64,000 bases of DNA from Cellulomonas chengniuliangii (lineage in GTDB: Bacteria; Actinomycetota; Actinomycetes; Actinomycetales; Cellulomonadaceae), in the NCBI RefSeq assembly GCF_024508335.1, contig NZ_CP101988.1, forward strand, positions 558,001-622,000, written 5' to 3'. This document shows, piece after piece, positions 1-11,493 of this stretch (position 1 is the stretch's first letter; the number at the start of each line of letters is the position of its first letter). A model generated the notes under the pieces. The model ran no database searches and had not been told where the DNA came from. It saw nothing but the letters and a program-made list of their open reading frames with translations. The translations under genes and the position numbers were made by a program.

Positions 1-150
1 GGCTCGAACGTCAACGACCCCGACTCGATCACCCACGTGGCGATGTGGATGGGCAACAACCAGATCGTCGAGGCGCCTCGCGCCGGCGTGCCCGTCCGTG
101 TCACGCCGATGCGCTGGTCCGGCACCATGACGTACGCGGGACGTCCCTGA
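1..150 (+). CDS. NlpC/P60 family peptidoglycan hydrolase, C-terminal end (partial)
   Basis: The window opens inside a gene: frame 1 is open for 49 codons to a TGA. The peptide reads THVAMWMGNNQIVEAPRAG and ends in MTYAGRP. A histidine followed by a hydrophobic strand, a GN turn and 'IVEAPRAG' is the typical end of an NlpC/P60 domain, where that histidine is the second member of the Cys-His catalytic pair; the cysteine would lie outside the window. The family are secreted cell-wall endopeptidases that cut near D-Glu-diaminopimelate or D-Glu-Lys bonds. A strong hairpin follows the stop. The domain call is fairly safe; the full architecture cannot be seen. Confidence 0.8.
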   Translation, partial: GSNVNDPDSITHVAMWMGNNQIVEAPRAGVPVRVTPMRWSGTMTYAGRP

Positions 151-160
151 CATACGCGAA

Positions 161-215
161 ACGGCCCCGGCCGGACCGCGCGGCGTCTCTGCCTGCGCGG
201 TCCTGCCAGGGCCGT
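161..215. terminator. bidirectional terminator between the NlpC/P60 gene and ppa
   Basis: Nested inverted repeats: ACGGCCC (161-167) pairs with GGGCCGT (209-215) and GGACCGCGC (173-181) with GCGCGGTCC (195-203). It lies between two convergent genes and has no T-run, as is usual for GC-rich actinobacteria. Confidence 0.75.
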
Positions 216-240
216 TCGCGGCCGGCCTGCTAGCGGTCGA

Positions 241-735
241 TCAGTGGTGGTAGCCGGCGTCGATCGCGCGCTGGCGCGACCGCTCGATCTCGGCCTCCGC
301 CTCGGAGCGCCCGGTCCAGTGGGCGCCCTCGACGGACTTGCCGGGCTCCAGGTCCTTGTACACCTCGAAGAAGTGCTGGATCTCGAGCCGGTGGAAGTCG
401 GACACGTCGTCGATGTCCTGCCGCCACGCCGCGCGCTGGTCGCCCGTGGGCACGCACAGCACCTTGTCGTCGCCGCCGGCCTCGTCGCGCATGCGGAACA
501 TGCCCAGGGCGCGGCAGCGGATCAGGCAGCCCGGGAACGTGGGCTCCTCGAGCAGCACGAGCGCGTCCAGCGGGTCGCCGTCCTCGCCGAGGGTGCCCTC
601 GATGAACCCGTAGTCGTCCGGGTACCGCGTCGAGGTGAAGAGCATCCGGTCCAGGCGGATGCGCCCCGTCGCGTGGTCCACCTCATACTTGTTGCGCTGA
701 CCCTTGGGGATCTCGATCGTGACGTCGAACTCCAC
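241..735 (-). CDS. ppa: inorganic pyrophosphatase
   Basis: Cytoplasmic family I pyrophosphatase, hydrolysing PPi to two phosphates and so pulling biosynthetic reactions forward. The 164-residue product has the start [20 protein letters not shown] and the family signature DGDPLDALV, with the metal-binding aspartates at residues 52, 54 and 57. The start is the GTG at 735-733 because a strong GGAGGAG ribosome site lies just upstream on the minus strand; a longer in-frame reading begins with arginine-rich residues not found in the family. It is divergent from a dacB-type gene, the same neighbours as in M. tuberculosis (Rv3628/Rv3627c). Confidence 0.95.
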   Translation of the reverse strand: MEFDVTIEIPKGQRNKYEVDHATGRIRLDRMLFTSTRYPDDYGFIEGTLGEDGDPLDALVLLEEPTFPGCLIRCRALGMFRMRDEAGGDDKVLCVPTGDQRAAWRQDIDDVSDFHRLEIQHFFEVYKDLEPGKSVEGAHWTGRSEAEAEIERSRQRAIDAGYHH

Positions 736-972
736 AGCTCTCCTCCGCCGGTGCGGGCCGCCATGCCGGATGGGCGCTGTCGGTGCACGCACGATGTTCT
801 TGCGACGCGTCGTCGTGCGACCCGCCGCCCCAGTAGTGACCTAGTGTGACGCACCGGGACGCATGGAGGGGAACCGCCGAGGCGCATGTCGGGGCACGGG
901 TTGCCCCGGGCGCGCGTCGGAGCCCCTTGTTGGGCGTGACAGCCCTACGGGGACACGGCAGGAGGAGGACCG

Positions 973-2382
973 ATGGCGGCAGCAGCCCGCGCGGCGGGGG
1001 CGGCGGTGCTCGCCCTCGTGCTCGCCGGGGGCGGGTACGCGACCGCCGACGCCTACGACCTGGTGCCCGGGGTGCTGACGCTCGCCCCCGAGCCCGAGCC
1101 CCCGGCGGCCTTCCCGCAGGCGCCGGGCGCCGTCGACGCCCCCGCGTCGGTCAGCGTGCTCGGCGCGCTCGACGCGGGCTCCCCGATCCCGTCCGCAGCC
1201 CTGGTGCAAGCGCGCGTCGACGCCCTGGCGGCGGACCCCCGCCTCGGCCCGACCGTGGGCGTCCTGGTCGCCGACCAGCTCACCGGGGAGGTGCTGGCCC
1301 AGAGCCGTGGCGCGGAGCCGCGGACCCCCGCCTCGACCGCGAAGGTGCTCACCGCGGTCGCGGCGCTCAGCGAGCTCGGCCCCGGCACGACCCTGCCGAC
1401 CCGCGTGGTGCGCGGCGCCCCGGGGCAGATCGTGCTGGTCGGGGGCGGCGACGTGATGCTGGCCGCGGGCGCCGGCTCGCCCGACGCCGTCAACGGGCGG
1501 GCGGGACTCGCGGACCTCGCCGACCAGGTCGTCAAGCAGCTGGAGGCGGCGGGGGAGTCCACCGTGTCGCTCGCGGTCGACGACTCCCTGTTCAGCGGCG
1601 CCACCGTGAGCCCCACCTGGACGCCGTCGGATGTGAACAACGGCTTCGTGGCCCCCGTCACGGCCCTCGAGGTGAACATCGCCAAGCTCACCGACGCCGA
1701 GTACCCGCCCCGCGCCACCGACCCCACGATGTCCGCGGCCAAGACGTTCGCCGTCCTGCTCGCCGAGCGCGGGGTGGGCGTGACGGGCGGACTGACGCGC
1801 GGCGCCGCCAGCCCGGACGCCGCGCAGCTCGCCGTCGTCGAGTCCGCGCCCATGGCCGAGGTCGTCGACTACTTCCTGCACACCTCGGACAACACCGTGA
1901 CGGAGGCCGTCGCGCGGCTGGTCGCGGTCGACGCGGGCCTGCCCGCGAGCTTCGAGGGGGCCACCGTCTCGGTGCTGCGGGCCGTCGCCGCGCTTGGCGT
2001 CGACACCACGGGGGCGATCCTGGCGGACGCTTCGGGGCTTGGCGACGGCTCCGCGCTGTCGCCCACCCTGCTGGTCGAGCTGATGCGCGTCGCCGCCGAC
2101 CCGGCGCGCCCCGCGCTGCGGCGTGTGATGACGGGCATGCCCGTCGCGGGCCTGTCCGGCACGCTGCACGACCGGTACCTGAGCTCGGCCGCGCGCGGGA
2201 TGGTGCGCGCCAAGACGGGCAGCCTCAGCGGGGTGACCTCCCTGGCCGGCACGGTCGTGGACGCCGACGGGCGGCTGCTGGTCTTCGCCGTGATGGCGGA
2301 TCAGACGCCGCCCGGCCAATGGGGCCCTCGCGCCGCGATCGACGCCTTCGTCACGGATCTCGCGGCCTGCGGGTGCCGGTAG
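973..2382 (+). CDS. dacB: D-alanyl-D-alanine carboxypeptidase/endopeptidase (PBP4 type)
   Basis: Class C low-molecular-weight penicillin-binding protein of 469 residues. It trims or cleaves peptidoglycan cross-links outside the membrane. The N-terminus has a hydrophobic segment (about residues 7-24) that serves as signal or anchor. The three active-site motifs are all present: S121-T-A-K124 (SxxK, nucleophile), S305-D306-N307 (SxN) and K414-T415-G416 (KTG). The long stretch between the first two motifs fits the PBP4 insertion domain. The ATG has an AGGAGGA ribosome site. Divergent from ppa; the 237-nt gap between them must carry both promoters. Confidence 0.93.
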   Translation: MAAAARAAGAAVLALVLAGGGYATADAYDLVPGVLTLAPEPEPPAAFPQAPGAVDAPASVSVLGALDAGSPIPSAALVQARVDALAADPRLGPTVGVLVADQLTGEVLAQSRGAEPRTPASTAKVLTAVAALSELGPGTTLPTRVVRGAPGQIVLVGGGDVMLAAGAGSPDAVNGRAGLADLADQVVKQLEAAGESTVSLAVDDSLFSGATVSPTWTPSDVNNGFVAPVTALEVNIAKLTDAEYPPRATDPTMSAAKTFAVLLAERGVGVTGGLTRGAASPDAAQLAVVESAPMAEVVDYFLHTSDNTVTEAVARLVAVDAGLPASFEGATVSVLRAVAALGVDTTGAILADASGLGDGSALSPTLLVELMRVAADPARPALRRVMTGMPVAGLSGTLHDRYLSSAARGMVRAKTGSLSGVTSLAGTVVDADGRLLVFAVMADQTPPGQWGPRAAIDAFVTDLAACGCR

Positions 2383-2653
2383 GCCCCGAGCGGCGAGCCG
2401 GCGCCCGGCGGCCCCGAGCCACCGCCACCACATGGCGAGGTGTCGAGTCGGGACAAGGCGACGCCGACGGTGCTGCGGCTGACCTCGCCCTCACCTCGAG
2501 CTGGCACAAGGACATCGACGTCGTCCCGGGTCGCGACCTCGCCGCACGCCTCCGCACCCAGGAGTAGGGCGGGTGGTGGGCAGGACACGGCGCGGAATGA
2601 TGAACACCGCAAATAGGCGGACACCACGTGCACGACGACCGGGAAGTGAGCGC

Positions 2654-2989
2654 ATGAGACAGCAAGCACTCGCCACCTTGGTGTGCCTCGCGTCCACCAC
2701 CGCACTCAGCGCGTGCATCAACTACGACGCGGCGCGGCCTGCAATGTCGTTGACGAACAACTCAGATGAGGCCGTAACTGTCAGAATCGAAGGAGCAACG
2801 CCCTCCAGGGAGCAGGACGTCGGCCCCCGCGAGGCGCTCCTGTACGAACTCGACGCGTGCGCCGGCACAGCCATCGTGGTCGAGACACAGGACGGCGACT
2901 CGGTGGGTCGTGTTCAACAGAAGGCATGCCCATCGTGGACTCTGACAATCGAAGAGGACGGCACGCTCGACTACGCCGAGTGGGACTAG
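2654..2989 (+). CDS. small predicted lipoprotein of unknown function
   Basis: A 111-residue protein with a short basic start, a hydrophobic stretch and the lipobox LSAC, so it is probably exported and lipid-anchored at a cysteine near residue 20. The mature part is acidic and has a core pattern ([16 protein letters not shown]) like a small beta-sandwich. No known family was recognised. I chose the ATG at 2654 because it places the signal peptide at the N-terminus; a longer in-frame start at 2573 would add a basic tail. Codons here end in A or T far more often than in the neighbours, which suggests transfer. The 271 nt upstream hold no convincing gene. Confidence 0.7.
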   Translation: MRQQALATLVCLASTTALSACINYDAARPAMSLTNNSDEAVTVRIEGATPSREQDVGPREALLYELDACAGTAIVVETQDGDSVGRVQQKACPSWTLTIEEDGTLDYAEWD

Positions 2990-3156
2990 GGACACGCATG
3001 GAAAGAGGCTGGCGCGCGATCGACGCCAGGCCTGCGACGTCGGGGATGCGTTCGCGGTGCAACTGCTGGGAGGCGGTGCGGCGCCCCTGGACGGCTCGTC
3101 GCGCCGGCGGCCCCGCTCACACGTCGGCGGAGGCGACTCGCGTCTACCGTGGGGAG

Positions 3157-4278
3157 ATGAAGTCGACCACGCTGCGCGCACGGTCCCCGGAACCGGTGGC
3201 CCCGGTCGACTGGGCGGTCGCCGCGCGGCTCGCCGCACGCCTGGCCCCGTCGGCGCCGACCGCCTCCCGGGGCGAGATCGTCGACCTCGTGGCGAGCCTG
3301 CGCAAGGCGGCGGCGACCGCGACCGCGCACGCGGCGCGCATCACCGGGCTGCGCCCCGCGGACGGGACCGACCCGGAGACGGACCCCGTCTCCAAGGTGC
3401 AGGTCGTGGACCGCGGCGGCTGGGCCGCGGCGAACGTCCGCCTCATCGAGTCGATGTCCGCACCCCTCGCGAACGAGCTGTCCGATCGCAAGGCGCCCTC
3501 GCGGCCGGTGCGGATCGCGGGCGCCGTGGAGGTCGGGTCAGTGCTCGGGCTGCTGTCCGGGAAGGTGCTCGGCCAGTTCGACCCGTTCACGGCCGACGCG
3601 ACGGCGCCCCGTGGGCGACTGCTGCTGGTCGCGCCGAACGTGCTGCAGGTCGAGCGCGCCCTCAAGGTGGTCCCCGACGACTTCCGTCTGTGGGTGTCCC
3701 TGCACGAGCAGACCCACGCGCTGCAGTTCGCCGCCGCCCCCTGGCTCGCCGGCCACCTGCGCGCGCAGGCGTCGCACCTGTTCGCGGACCTGGGCCGCAC
3801 GGGCTCTGGCCGTGGCCAGGACCGCCCCGGCCCCGCGATCGGCGACGTCGCGCAGCTCGCCGTCGAGATCGCCACCGGGCGGGACAACGGCAACGGCGTG
3901 CTCGACCTGCTCACCGAGGACCAGCAGCGTCTGCTCGCGGAGGTGGGCGCGGTGATGTCGCTGCTCGAGGGGCACGCCGACGTCTTCATGGACGCCGTGG
4001 GGCGCTCGGTGGTCCCGTCGGTGCGGCAGATCCGGGCGCGTTTCGAGGCCCGGCGGAACGCCGCCGCCAAGGTCGTCGGCCCGCAGCGGGTGCTGCGCCG
4101 GCTGCTCGGTCTCGACGCGAAGCTCGCCCAGTACCGCGACGGAGCCGCCTTCGTGCGGGAGGTGCGGCGCGCTGTCGGCGTCGATGGCCTGAACGCGGTG
4201 TGGACCGCGCCCCTGCTGCTGCCGACCTCGCGAGAGATCGCCGACCCGCGCGCCTGGGTGCGGCGCGTGCACGGCTGA
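3157..4278 (+). CDS. zinc-dependent metalloprotease, DUF2342 family
   Basis: A 373-residue protein with the zinc motif H183-E-Q-T-H187 (HExxH) and a downstream E271-G-H-A-D that can supply a third ligand. This is the DUF2342 group, often labelled 'coenzyme F420 biosynthesis-associated' from gene occurrence only; its substrate is not established. The M. tuberculosis counterpart Rv3626c also lies between the dacB-type gene and tilS, so the gene order agrees. The ATG at 3157 was chosen because a GGGGAG sequence precedes it and the protein begins where the family does. Its stop overlaps the tilS start (TGATG), so the two are translated together. Confidence 0.85.
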   Translation: MKSTTLRARSPEPVAPVDWAVAARLAARLAPSAPTASRGEIVDLVASLRKAAATATAHAARITGLRPADGTDPETDPVSKVQVVDRGGWAAANVRLIESMSAPLANELSDRKAPSRPVRIAGAVEVGSVLGLLSGKVLGQFDPFTADATAPRGRLLLVAPNVLQVERALKVVPDDFRLWVSLHEQTHALQFAAAPWLAGHLRAQASHLFADLGRTGSGRGQDRPGPAIGDVAQLAVEIATGRDNGNGVLDLLTEDQQRLLAEVGAVMSLLEGHADVFMDAVGRSVVPSVRQIRARFEARRNAAAKVVGPQRVLRRLLGLDAKLAQYRDGAAFVREVRRAVGVDGLNAVWTAPLLLPTSREIADPRAWVRRVHG

Positions 4279-5435
4279 TGGCGGGCCCGGTCCCGGCGGT
4301 CGCCGCCATCCGCTCGGCCGTCACCGCGGCCACCTCCGGCCTGCCCGACGGCTCGCTCGTGCTGGTCGCGTGCTCCGGCGGCCCCGACTCGCTGGCCCTC
4401 GCGGCGTGCACGGCCTTCGTCGCGCAGCGCAGCGTCCGGCTGGCCGGCCGCCCACACGCGGGCCCGGTGCTCCGCGCGGGCGCCGTGGTGGTGGACCACG
4501 GCCTGCAGCGGGACAGCGCCGGGGTCGCCGCCACCGCCGCCATCAAGTGCCGGCGGCTCGGCCTGGACCCCGTCGCCGTGGTCCGGGTCGAGGTCGGCGT
4601 CGTGGGAGGCCCGGAGGCCGCCGCGCGGGAGGCCCGGTACGCGGCGCTCGAGCGCGCGGCCGAGCAGTTCGGCGCGGCGATGGTGCTGGTGGGGCACACC
4701 CTGGACGACCAGGCCGAGACGGTGCTCATGGGGCTGGCGCGCGGGTCGGGAGCGCGGTCGTTGGCCGGGATGCGCTCACGCCGGGGCCTCATCGTGCGCC
4801 CGATGCTCCGGCTGCGTCGCTCGGACACCCTCGCCGCGTGCGACGCGCTCGGGCTCGACCCCTGGTTCGACCCGACCAACGAGGCGCCCGCGCTCGACGG
4901 CGCGTACGTCCCGCGGCGCTCCCGGGTGCGCGCCGAGGTCATGCCGGTGCTCACCGACGTGCTCGGCCCTGGCGCCGCGCTCTCGTTGGCGCGCACCGCC
5001 GACCTGCTGCGGGAGGATGCCGACGCGCTCGACTCCCTGGCGAACGCGCTGTTCGCCGCGAGCACCGTCGGCCGGGGCGCCAAGGGCCGCGACGCGCACG
5101 GGCTGCGCCGGGCCCCGATCGCCCCCGACGTCGCCGGCGAGGCGCGCGACCTCGCCGCGGATGCGGTGCTGCTGCTCGATGTGGACCTGCTGGCCCGCGC
5201 CCTCCCCGCGATACGCCGGCGCGCGCTGCGCATCGCGGCGCTGGCGTCCGGCGCGTCCGCCGGCTCGCTGACCCACACCCACCTGGAGGCGCTCGACGCA
5301 CTCGTCACGCACTGGCACGGCCAGGGCCCGGTGGCGCTGTCAGGGCGTGTCCGGGTGCGCCGCGCATATGGCAGGCTGGAGTTTCATCCGGAGCGGCAAA
5401 AAGCTCAGGAGCGAGTGGAGAACGGTGAACGGTGA
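4278..5435 (+). CDS. tilS: tRNA(Ile)-lysidine synthase
   Basis: ATP-dependent enzyme that attaches lysine to C34 of the CAU anticodon tRNA-Ile, changing its reading from AUG to AUA; essential in most bacteria. The 385-residue product has the N-type PP-loop S33-G-G-P-D-S38 near the N-terminus and the downstream [13 protein letters not shown] stretch typical of the family, followed by a C-terminal substrate-binding region. The ATG at 4278 overlaps the metalloprotease stop (TGATG) and the stop overlaps hpt (GTGA), so the three genes form one operon, as in other actinobacteria. Confidence 0.93.
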   Translation: MAGPVPAVAAIRSAVTAATSGLPDGSLVLVACSGGPDSLALAACTAFVAQRSVRLAGRPHAGPVLRAGAVVVDHGLQRDSAGVAATAAIKCRRLGLDPVAVVRVEVGVVGGPEAAAREARYAALERAAEQFGAAMVLVGHTLDDQAETVLMGLARGSGARSLAGMRSRRGLIVRPMLRLRRSDTLAACDALGLDPWFDPTNEAPALDGAYVPRRSRVRAEVMPVLTDVLGPGAALSLARTADLLREDADALDSLANALFAASTVGRGAKGRDAHGLRRAPIAPDVAGEARDLAADAVLLLDVDLLARALPAIRRRALRIAALASGASAGSLTHTHLEALDALVTHWHGQGPVALSGRVRVRRAYGRLEFHPERQKAQERVENGER

Positions 5436-5986
5436 ACCCTGCGGACATGGGTGACGACCTCGAGCGGGTGCTGCTGAGCGAGGAGCAGATCAACACGCGG
5501 CTCGACGAGCTCGCCGAGCAGATCGACGCGGACTACGCCGGCAAGGACGTGCTGGTGGTGGGCGTCCTCAAGGGCGCCGTGATGGTGATGGCGGACCTGG
5601 TGCGCCGCCTGCACACATCGGTCGAGATGGACTGGATGGCTGTCTCCTCCTACGGGTCGGGCACGAAGTCCTCGGGCGTGGTGCGGATCCTCAAGGACCT
5701 GGACACGGACCTCATCGGGCGGCACGTGCTGATCGTCGAGGACATCATCGACTCGGGCCTCACGCTGTCGTGGCTGCTGGCGAACCTGCGCAGCCGCGGG
5801 CCGGAGAGCGTCGAGATCGCGACGATGCTGCGCAAGCCCGACGCCGCCAAGGTCGAGGTCGACGTGCGCTACGTCGGGTTCGACATCCCCAACGAGTTCG
5901 TCGTCGGCTATGGCCTGGACTACGCCGAGAAGTACCGGAACCTGCCCTTCGTCGGGACCCTCGCGCCCCACGTGTACAGCGCCTGA
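5432..5986 (+). CDS. hpt: hypoxanthine-guanine phosphoribosyltransferase
   Basis: Purine salvage enzyme that joins hypoxanthine or guanine to PRPP, giving IMP or GMP. The 184-residue protein has the PRPP-binding loop [11 protein letters not shown] with the acidic pair at residues 103-104, the family's flexible loop [11 protein letters not shown], and [14 protein letters not shown] near the end. The GTG at 5432 overlaps the tilS stop; an ATG at 5447 is a possible shorter start. The tilS-hpt pairing, followed by ftsH, is conserved from Bacillus to actinobacteria. Confidence 0.94.
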   Translation: MNPADMGDDLERVLLSEEQINTRLDELAEQIDADYAGKDVLVVGVLKGAVMVMADLVRRLHTSVEMDWMAVSSYGSGTKSSGVVRILKDLDTDLIGRHVLIVEDIIDSGLTLSWLLANLRSRGPESVEIATMLRKPDAAKVEVDVRYVGFDIPNEFVVGYGLDYAEKYRNLPFVGTLAPHVYSA

Positions 5987-6099
5987 GCGCTTCCTGCCCT
6001 GGGCGAACAGGGGCCGTCCTTCTCAGTTGCAGCGTGTAGTTTTCAAGCCGAACCCGACCTAGCCTTGCGACCGGAGGGATGAGGGGACTCGCCCCGCCC

Positions 6100-8128
<2,029 letters not shown>

Positions 8129-8142
<14 letters not shown>

Positions 8143-8719
8143 GCCGGTGATCGGCGCGTACGACGCGCCACGGGTCGAGGCCGCGATCCGCGAGCTGCTG
8201 ATCGCGGTCGGCGAGGACCCGGACCGCGAGGGCCTCAAGGACACCCCTGCCCGGGTGGCCCGCTCCTACGCGGAGACCTTCGCCGGCCTCCGCCAGGACG
8301 CCGAGGACGTGCTCACCACCACGTTCGACCTGGGCCACGAGGAGCTCGTGCTGGTCAAGGACATCGAGGTGTACTCGACGTGCGAGCACCACCTGGTGCC
8401 GTTCCACGGGGTGGCGCACATCGGGTACATCCCCGGGCCCGAGGGCCGCATCACCGGGCTGTCGAAGCTGGCGCGACTCGTGGACGTCTACGCGCGCCGG
8501 CCCCAGGTGCAGGAGCGGCTCACCACGCAGATCGCCGACGCGCTCGTGGAGTTCCTGGCGCCCGCCGGTGTGCTGGTCGTGATCGAGTGCGAGCACCTGT
8601 GCATGTCGATGCGCGGGGTCCGCAAGCCTGGATCGCGCACGGTGACGTCCGCGGTGCGCGGCCAGATGCGCGAGGTGGCCACCCGTGCCGAGGCCATGAG
8701 CCTCGTCCTGCGGCACTGA
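8129..8719 (+). CDS. folE: GTP cyclohydrolase I
   Basis: First step of tetrahydrofolate synthesis, GTP to 7,8-dihydroneopterin triphosphate. The 196-residue protein carries the type I motifs [10 protein letters not shown] (zinc cysteine and catalytic histidine) and [16 protein letters not shown] with the second zinc cysteine. It starts inside the end of ftsH, in another frame, so expression is coupled to ftsH, and it precedes folP and folB-folK as in mycobacteria. Confidence 0.96.
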
Positions 8720-8728
8720 CGGACCCCC

Positions 8729-8734
8729 TAGGCT
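8729..8734 (+). promoter_or_regulatory. -10 box (TAGGCT) of a leaderless folP promoter
   Basis: TAGGCT lies 7 nt before the GTG at 8742 in the short folE-folP gap. This spacing puts the transcription start on the start codon, so folP can be read from its own leaderless mRNA as well as from upstream. Confidence 0.55.
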
Positions 8735-8741
8735 CATGGGC

Positions 8742-9644
8742 GTGAGCACCGGCACACGGCCCCAACCCCTCCCGGACCATCTGGCGCGGCTCGACCGCAC
8801 GCTGGTGATGGGCGTCGTCAACGTCACGCCGGACTCGTTCTCGGACGGCGGCCGGTGGTTCAAGCCCGGCGCCGCGGTGGCGCACGGCATGACGCTGATC
8901 GGCCAGGGAGCCGACGTGCTGGACGTCGGCGGCGAGTCCACCCGTCCCGGCGCCCGTCGGGTGCCGGTTGACGAGGAGCTGGTGCGCGTGCTGCCCGTCG
9001 TCGAGGACCTCACCCGGCGGGGCGCCGTGGTGAGCGTCGACACGACGCGGGCCGTCGTGGCCCGCGAGGCCGTCGCCGCGGGGGCGCAGATCATCAACGA
9101 CGTCTCCGGCGGGCTCGCCGATCCCGACATGCACGCGACGGTGGCACGGACCGGCGCCGTCTACGTGGCGATGCACTGGCGCGGGCACGCCGACGTGATG
9201 GACGACAACGACCGCTACGACGACGTCGTGGCCGATGTGCGCCGCGAGCTCGCCGAGCGGGTCGCGGCCCTGCGCGCCGCGGGGGTGCACGACGAGCAGG
9301 TGGTGCTGGACCCTGGCCTCGGCTTCGCGAAGGCCGGCAGCAGCAACTGGCCGCTCCTGGCGCGGTTGCCCGAGCTCGTCGCAGACGGCTTCCCGGTGCT
9401 CGTGGGCGCCTCGCGCAAACGGTTCCTGGGCCATCTGCTGGCGGGGGCGGATGGCGAGCCGGCGCCGCCGCTCGCCCGGGACGGCGCCACCGCGGCGGTG
9501 TCCGCCCTGGCTGCGCAGGCAGGGGCATGGTGCGTCCGGGTGCACGAGGTGGCAGGCTCAGCGGACGCGGTCCGGGTCGCTGCGGCATGGCGGTCCGGCG
9601 CTGGCGGATCGCCCATCACGATGACGAGAGAGGACACGCCGTGA
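8742..9644 (+). CDS. folP: dihydropteroate synthase
   Basis: Condenses p-aminobenzoate with hydroxymethyl-dihydropterin diphosphate; the sulfonamide target. The roughly 300-residue TIM barrel has the signatures MGVVNVTPDSFSDGG near the start, DVGGESTRPGA, and late DPGLGFAK and GASRKRF. I chose GTG 8742 over ATG 8736 because a TAGGCT -10 box sits 7 nt upstream of it; the difference is two residues. Its stop overlaps the folB-folK start (GTGA). Confidence 0.94.
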   Translation: MSTGTRPQPLPDHLARLDRTLVMGVVNVTPDSFSDGGRWFKPGAAVAHGMTLIGQGADVLDVGGESTRPGARRVPVDEELVRVLPVVEDLTRRGAVVSVDTTRAVVAREAVAAGAQIINDVSGGLADPDMHATVARTGAVYVAMHWRGHADVMDDNDRYDDVVADVRRELAERVAALRAAGVHDEQVVLDPGLGFAKAGSSNWPLLARLPELVADGFPVLVGASRKRFLGHLLAGADGEPAPPLARDGATAAVSALAAQAGAWCVRVHEVAGSADAVRVAAAWRSGAGGSPITMTREDTP

Positions 9645-10951
9645 GCACCGAGGCGGGCAGTCAGGCGGCGGGAGGCGGCGCACCGTGGGCGGGCGGGGTC
9701 ACCCTCGACTCCTCGGGGCGGCCGCTCGACCAGATCCGCCTGGTCGGCATCGCGGCGACCGGGTATCACGGCGTGTTCGAGCATGAGCGCCGGGAGGGGC
9801 AGCGGTTCGTCGCCGACGTGGTGGTGCACCTCGACACCCGGCGCGCCGCCGCGGGCGACGACCTCGCGCACACCTTGCACTACGGCGTCCTCGCGGAGCA
9901 GGTGGCCGCCGTCCTGGCCGGCGAGCCGGCGGACCTCGTCGAGACCGTGGCCGAGCGGATCGCGGCCACGGTGCTCGCCTTCCAGCAGGCGGTGGCCGTC
10001 GACGTCTCGGTGCACAAGCCCCAGGCGCCGATCACCGTGCCGTTCGACGACGTGGTCGTGACAATCCACCGGGATCGCACGAAGCTGCCGGCGGCGGAGC
10101 CCTACCGGCCCCCGGTCGAGGCCGCCGCCCCGGCGCCCGCTCCGGCCCCGCCGACCTCGACGGCCGCGTTCCCGCTGGTCGCGACGCCGTCCGGGCCTCC
10201 GGCCGCCCGCGTCCCCGCGCCCACGCCCGCCGCGGAGCCGCTGGCGCGCCCCGACTGGCACGGGGTCCTGGAAGGGCCCGCGCCCGCCGCAGGCCCCGTC
10301 GAGCCCGAGCCGCAGGACGCCCTCGACGTGGCGCCGGCCCAGCCGGTGGACGTGGTGCTGGCCCTCGGCGCGAACCAGGGCGCCGCGCAGGAGACGCTGC
10401 GGGCCGCCGTCAGCGACCTGGCGCGGGTCCCGGGCCTCGAGCTCGTGGACGTCTCCCCGCTGGCCCGCACCGCGGCGGTCGGCGGCCCGGAGCAGCCCGA
10501 CTACCTCAACGCGGTGGTGCTGGCCCGGACGACGCTGGCCCCGCGGGCGCTGCTGCGCGCGACGCAGGCGATCGAGCAGGCGCACGGCCGCGAGCGGGCC
10601 GAGCGGTGGGGGCCCCGCACGCTCGACATCGACCTCATCGTGGTCGGCTCGACGCTGGCCGTCACCGACGACCTCGAGCTGCCGCACCCCCGGGCCCACG
10701 AGCGCGCGTTCGTGCTGCAGCCCTGGGCGCAGCTCGACCCTGACGCGGTGCTGCCCGGGCTCGGCGGGGGCCCGGTGGCCGTGCTCGCGGCGACCGCCCC
10801 CGACCGGGAGGGCATCCGCTGGCTGGCCCTGGACTGGCTCACGGCGCCGGTGCCCGCGCCGCAGCCCGAGCCGGACCTGGAGCCGGGCCAGCACGGCCCG
10901 GTGGGCGAGGTCCATCACGGGCAGCATCCCGCGGGCGACTGGCGGGCCTGA
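9641..10951 (+). CDS. folK: bifunctional dihydroneopterin aldolase / hydroxymethyl-dihydropterin pyrophosphokinase (FolB-FolK fusion)
   Basis: A 436-residue fusion of two consecutive folate enzymes. Residues about 29-145 are FolB (IAATGYHGVFEHERREGQRF, with the aldolase glutamates). A proline/alanine-rich linker of about 80 residues follows. From about residue 236 comes FolK: VVLALGANQG, then GPEQPDYLNAVV and RWGPRTLDIDLIVV with the ATP/metal-binding DIDL. FolB makes the substrate that FolK phosphorylates. In mycobacteria folB and folK are separate adjacent genes. GTG 9641 overlaps the folP stop and has a GAGAGAGGA ribosome site; the stop overlaps the next ATG (TGATG). Confidence 0.92.
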   Translation: MSTEAGSQAAGGGAPWAGGVTLDSSGRPLDQIRLVGIAATGYHGVFEHERREGQRFVADVVVHLDTRRAAAGDDLAHTLHYGVLAEQVAAVLAGEPADLVETVAERIAATVLAFQQAVAVDVSVHKPQAPITVPFDDVVVTIHRDRTKLPAAEPYRPPVEAAAPAPAPAPPTSTAAFPLVATPSGPPAARVPAPTPAAEPLARPDWHGVLEGPAPAAGPVEPEPQDALDVAPAQPVDVVLALGANQGAAQETLRAAVSDLARVPGLELVDVSPLARTAAVGGPEQPDYLNAVVLARTTLAPRALLRATQAIEQAHGRERAERWGPRTLDIDLIVVGSTLAVTDDLELPHPRAHERAFVLQPWAQLDPDAVLPGLGGGPVAVLAATAPDREGIRWLALDWLTAPVPAPQPEPDLEPGQHGPVGEVHHGQHPAGDWRA

Positions 10952-11442
10952 TGCAGCGCACCCGCTGGCAGACCCTGCTGCTCATCGCCCTCGTGACGAC
11001 CTCGGCGGGCTGGCTGCTGCTGGTCCTGCTCGACAGCCGCCGAGTGTCGCCGCCGCAGGTGCCGTGGCTGGTCATGGTGGTCGAGGTGGTCATCGCCGCC
11101 GTGGTGTTCGTGATGGGCTGGTCGGTGCGCCAGTTCTTGCGCGGCAAGCGACCGACCTTGGACCCCATCCGGGCCGCCCGCACCGCGGTGCTCGCGAAGG
11201 CGTCGTGCTACACCGGGGCGCTCCTCACCGGCTGGTACCTGGCCCAGGTGCTGATCGTGGCGGGCGACCTGGACATCGCCTCGCAGCGCGGTCGGGCGGG
11301 CGCCGCGGCGCTGGCCGCCCTGGGCGCCCTGGTGCTCGCGGTGGTGGGGCTGATCGTGGAGTGGTTCTGCCAGGTTCCTCCCGAAGACGGGGAGGACGCC
11401 GCCCGGCGCCGCGACCACAACCCGGGGCCCGTCGCCGGCTGA
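10951..11442 (+). CDS. DUF3180 family membrane protein
   Basis: A 163-residue protein with four hydrophobic segments (about residues 8-26, 36-54, 83-103 and 113-136). It corresponds in position and type to M. tuberculosis Rv3605c, which also follows folK. Function is unknown. The start overlaps the folK stop (TGATG), so it is translated with the folate genes. Confidence 0.82.
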   Translation: MQRTRWQTLLLIALVTTSAGWLLLVLLDSRRVSPPQVPWLVMVVEVVIAAVVFVMGWSVRQFLRGKRPTLDPIRAARTAVLAKASCYTGALLTGWYLAQVLIVAGDLDIASQRGRAGAAALAALGALVLAVVGLIVEWFCQVPPEDGEDAARRRDHNPGPVAG

Positions 11443-11493
11443 GTCCCGGGCGCCCCCGCCCACGGCCCGGCCGCGCGGTGGAAGGATAGGGCC

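Noticed and set aside
841-2433. A 530-codon minus-strand open frame opposite dacB
   Set aside because: Shadow frame: dacB has all three penicillin-binding motifs, and the opposite frame is Arg/Gly/His-rich without features.
2383-2567. Coding-like end 'LALTSSWHKDIDVVPGRDLAARLRTQE-type' frame after dacB
   Set aside because: It reads somewhat like a protein tail but has no start, no motif and no recognisable family; too short to call a gene remnant.
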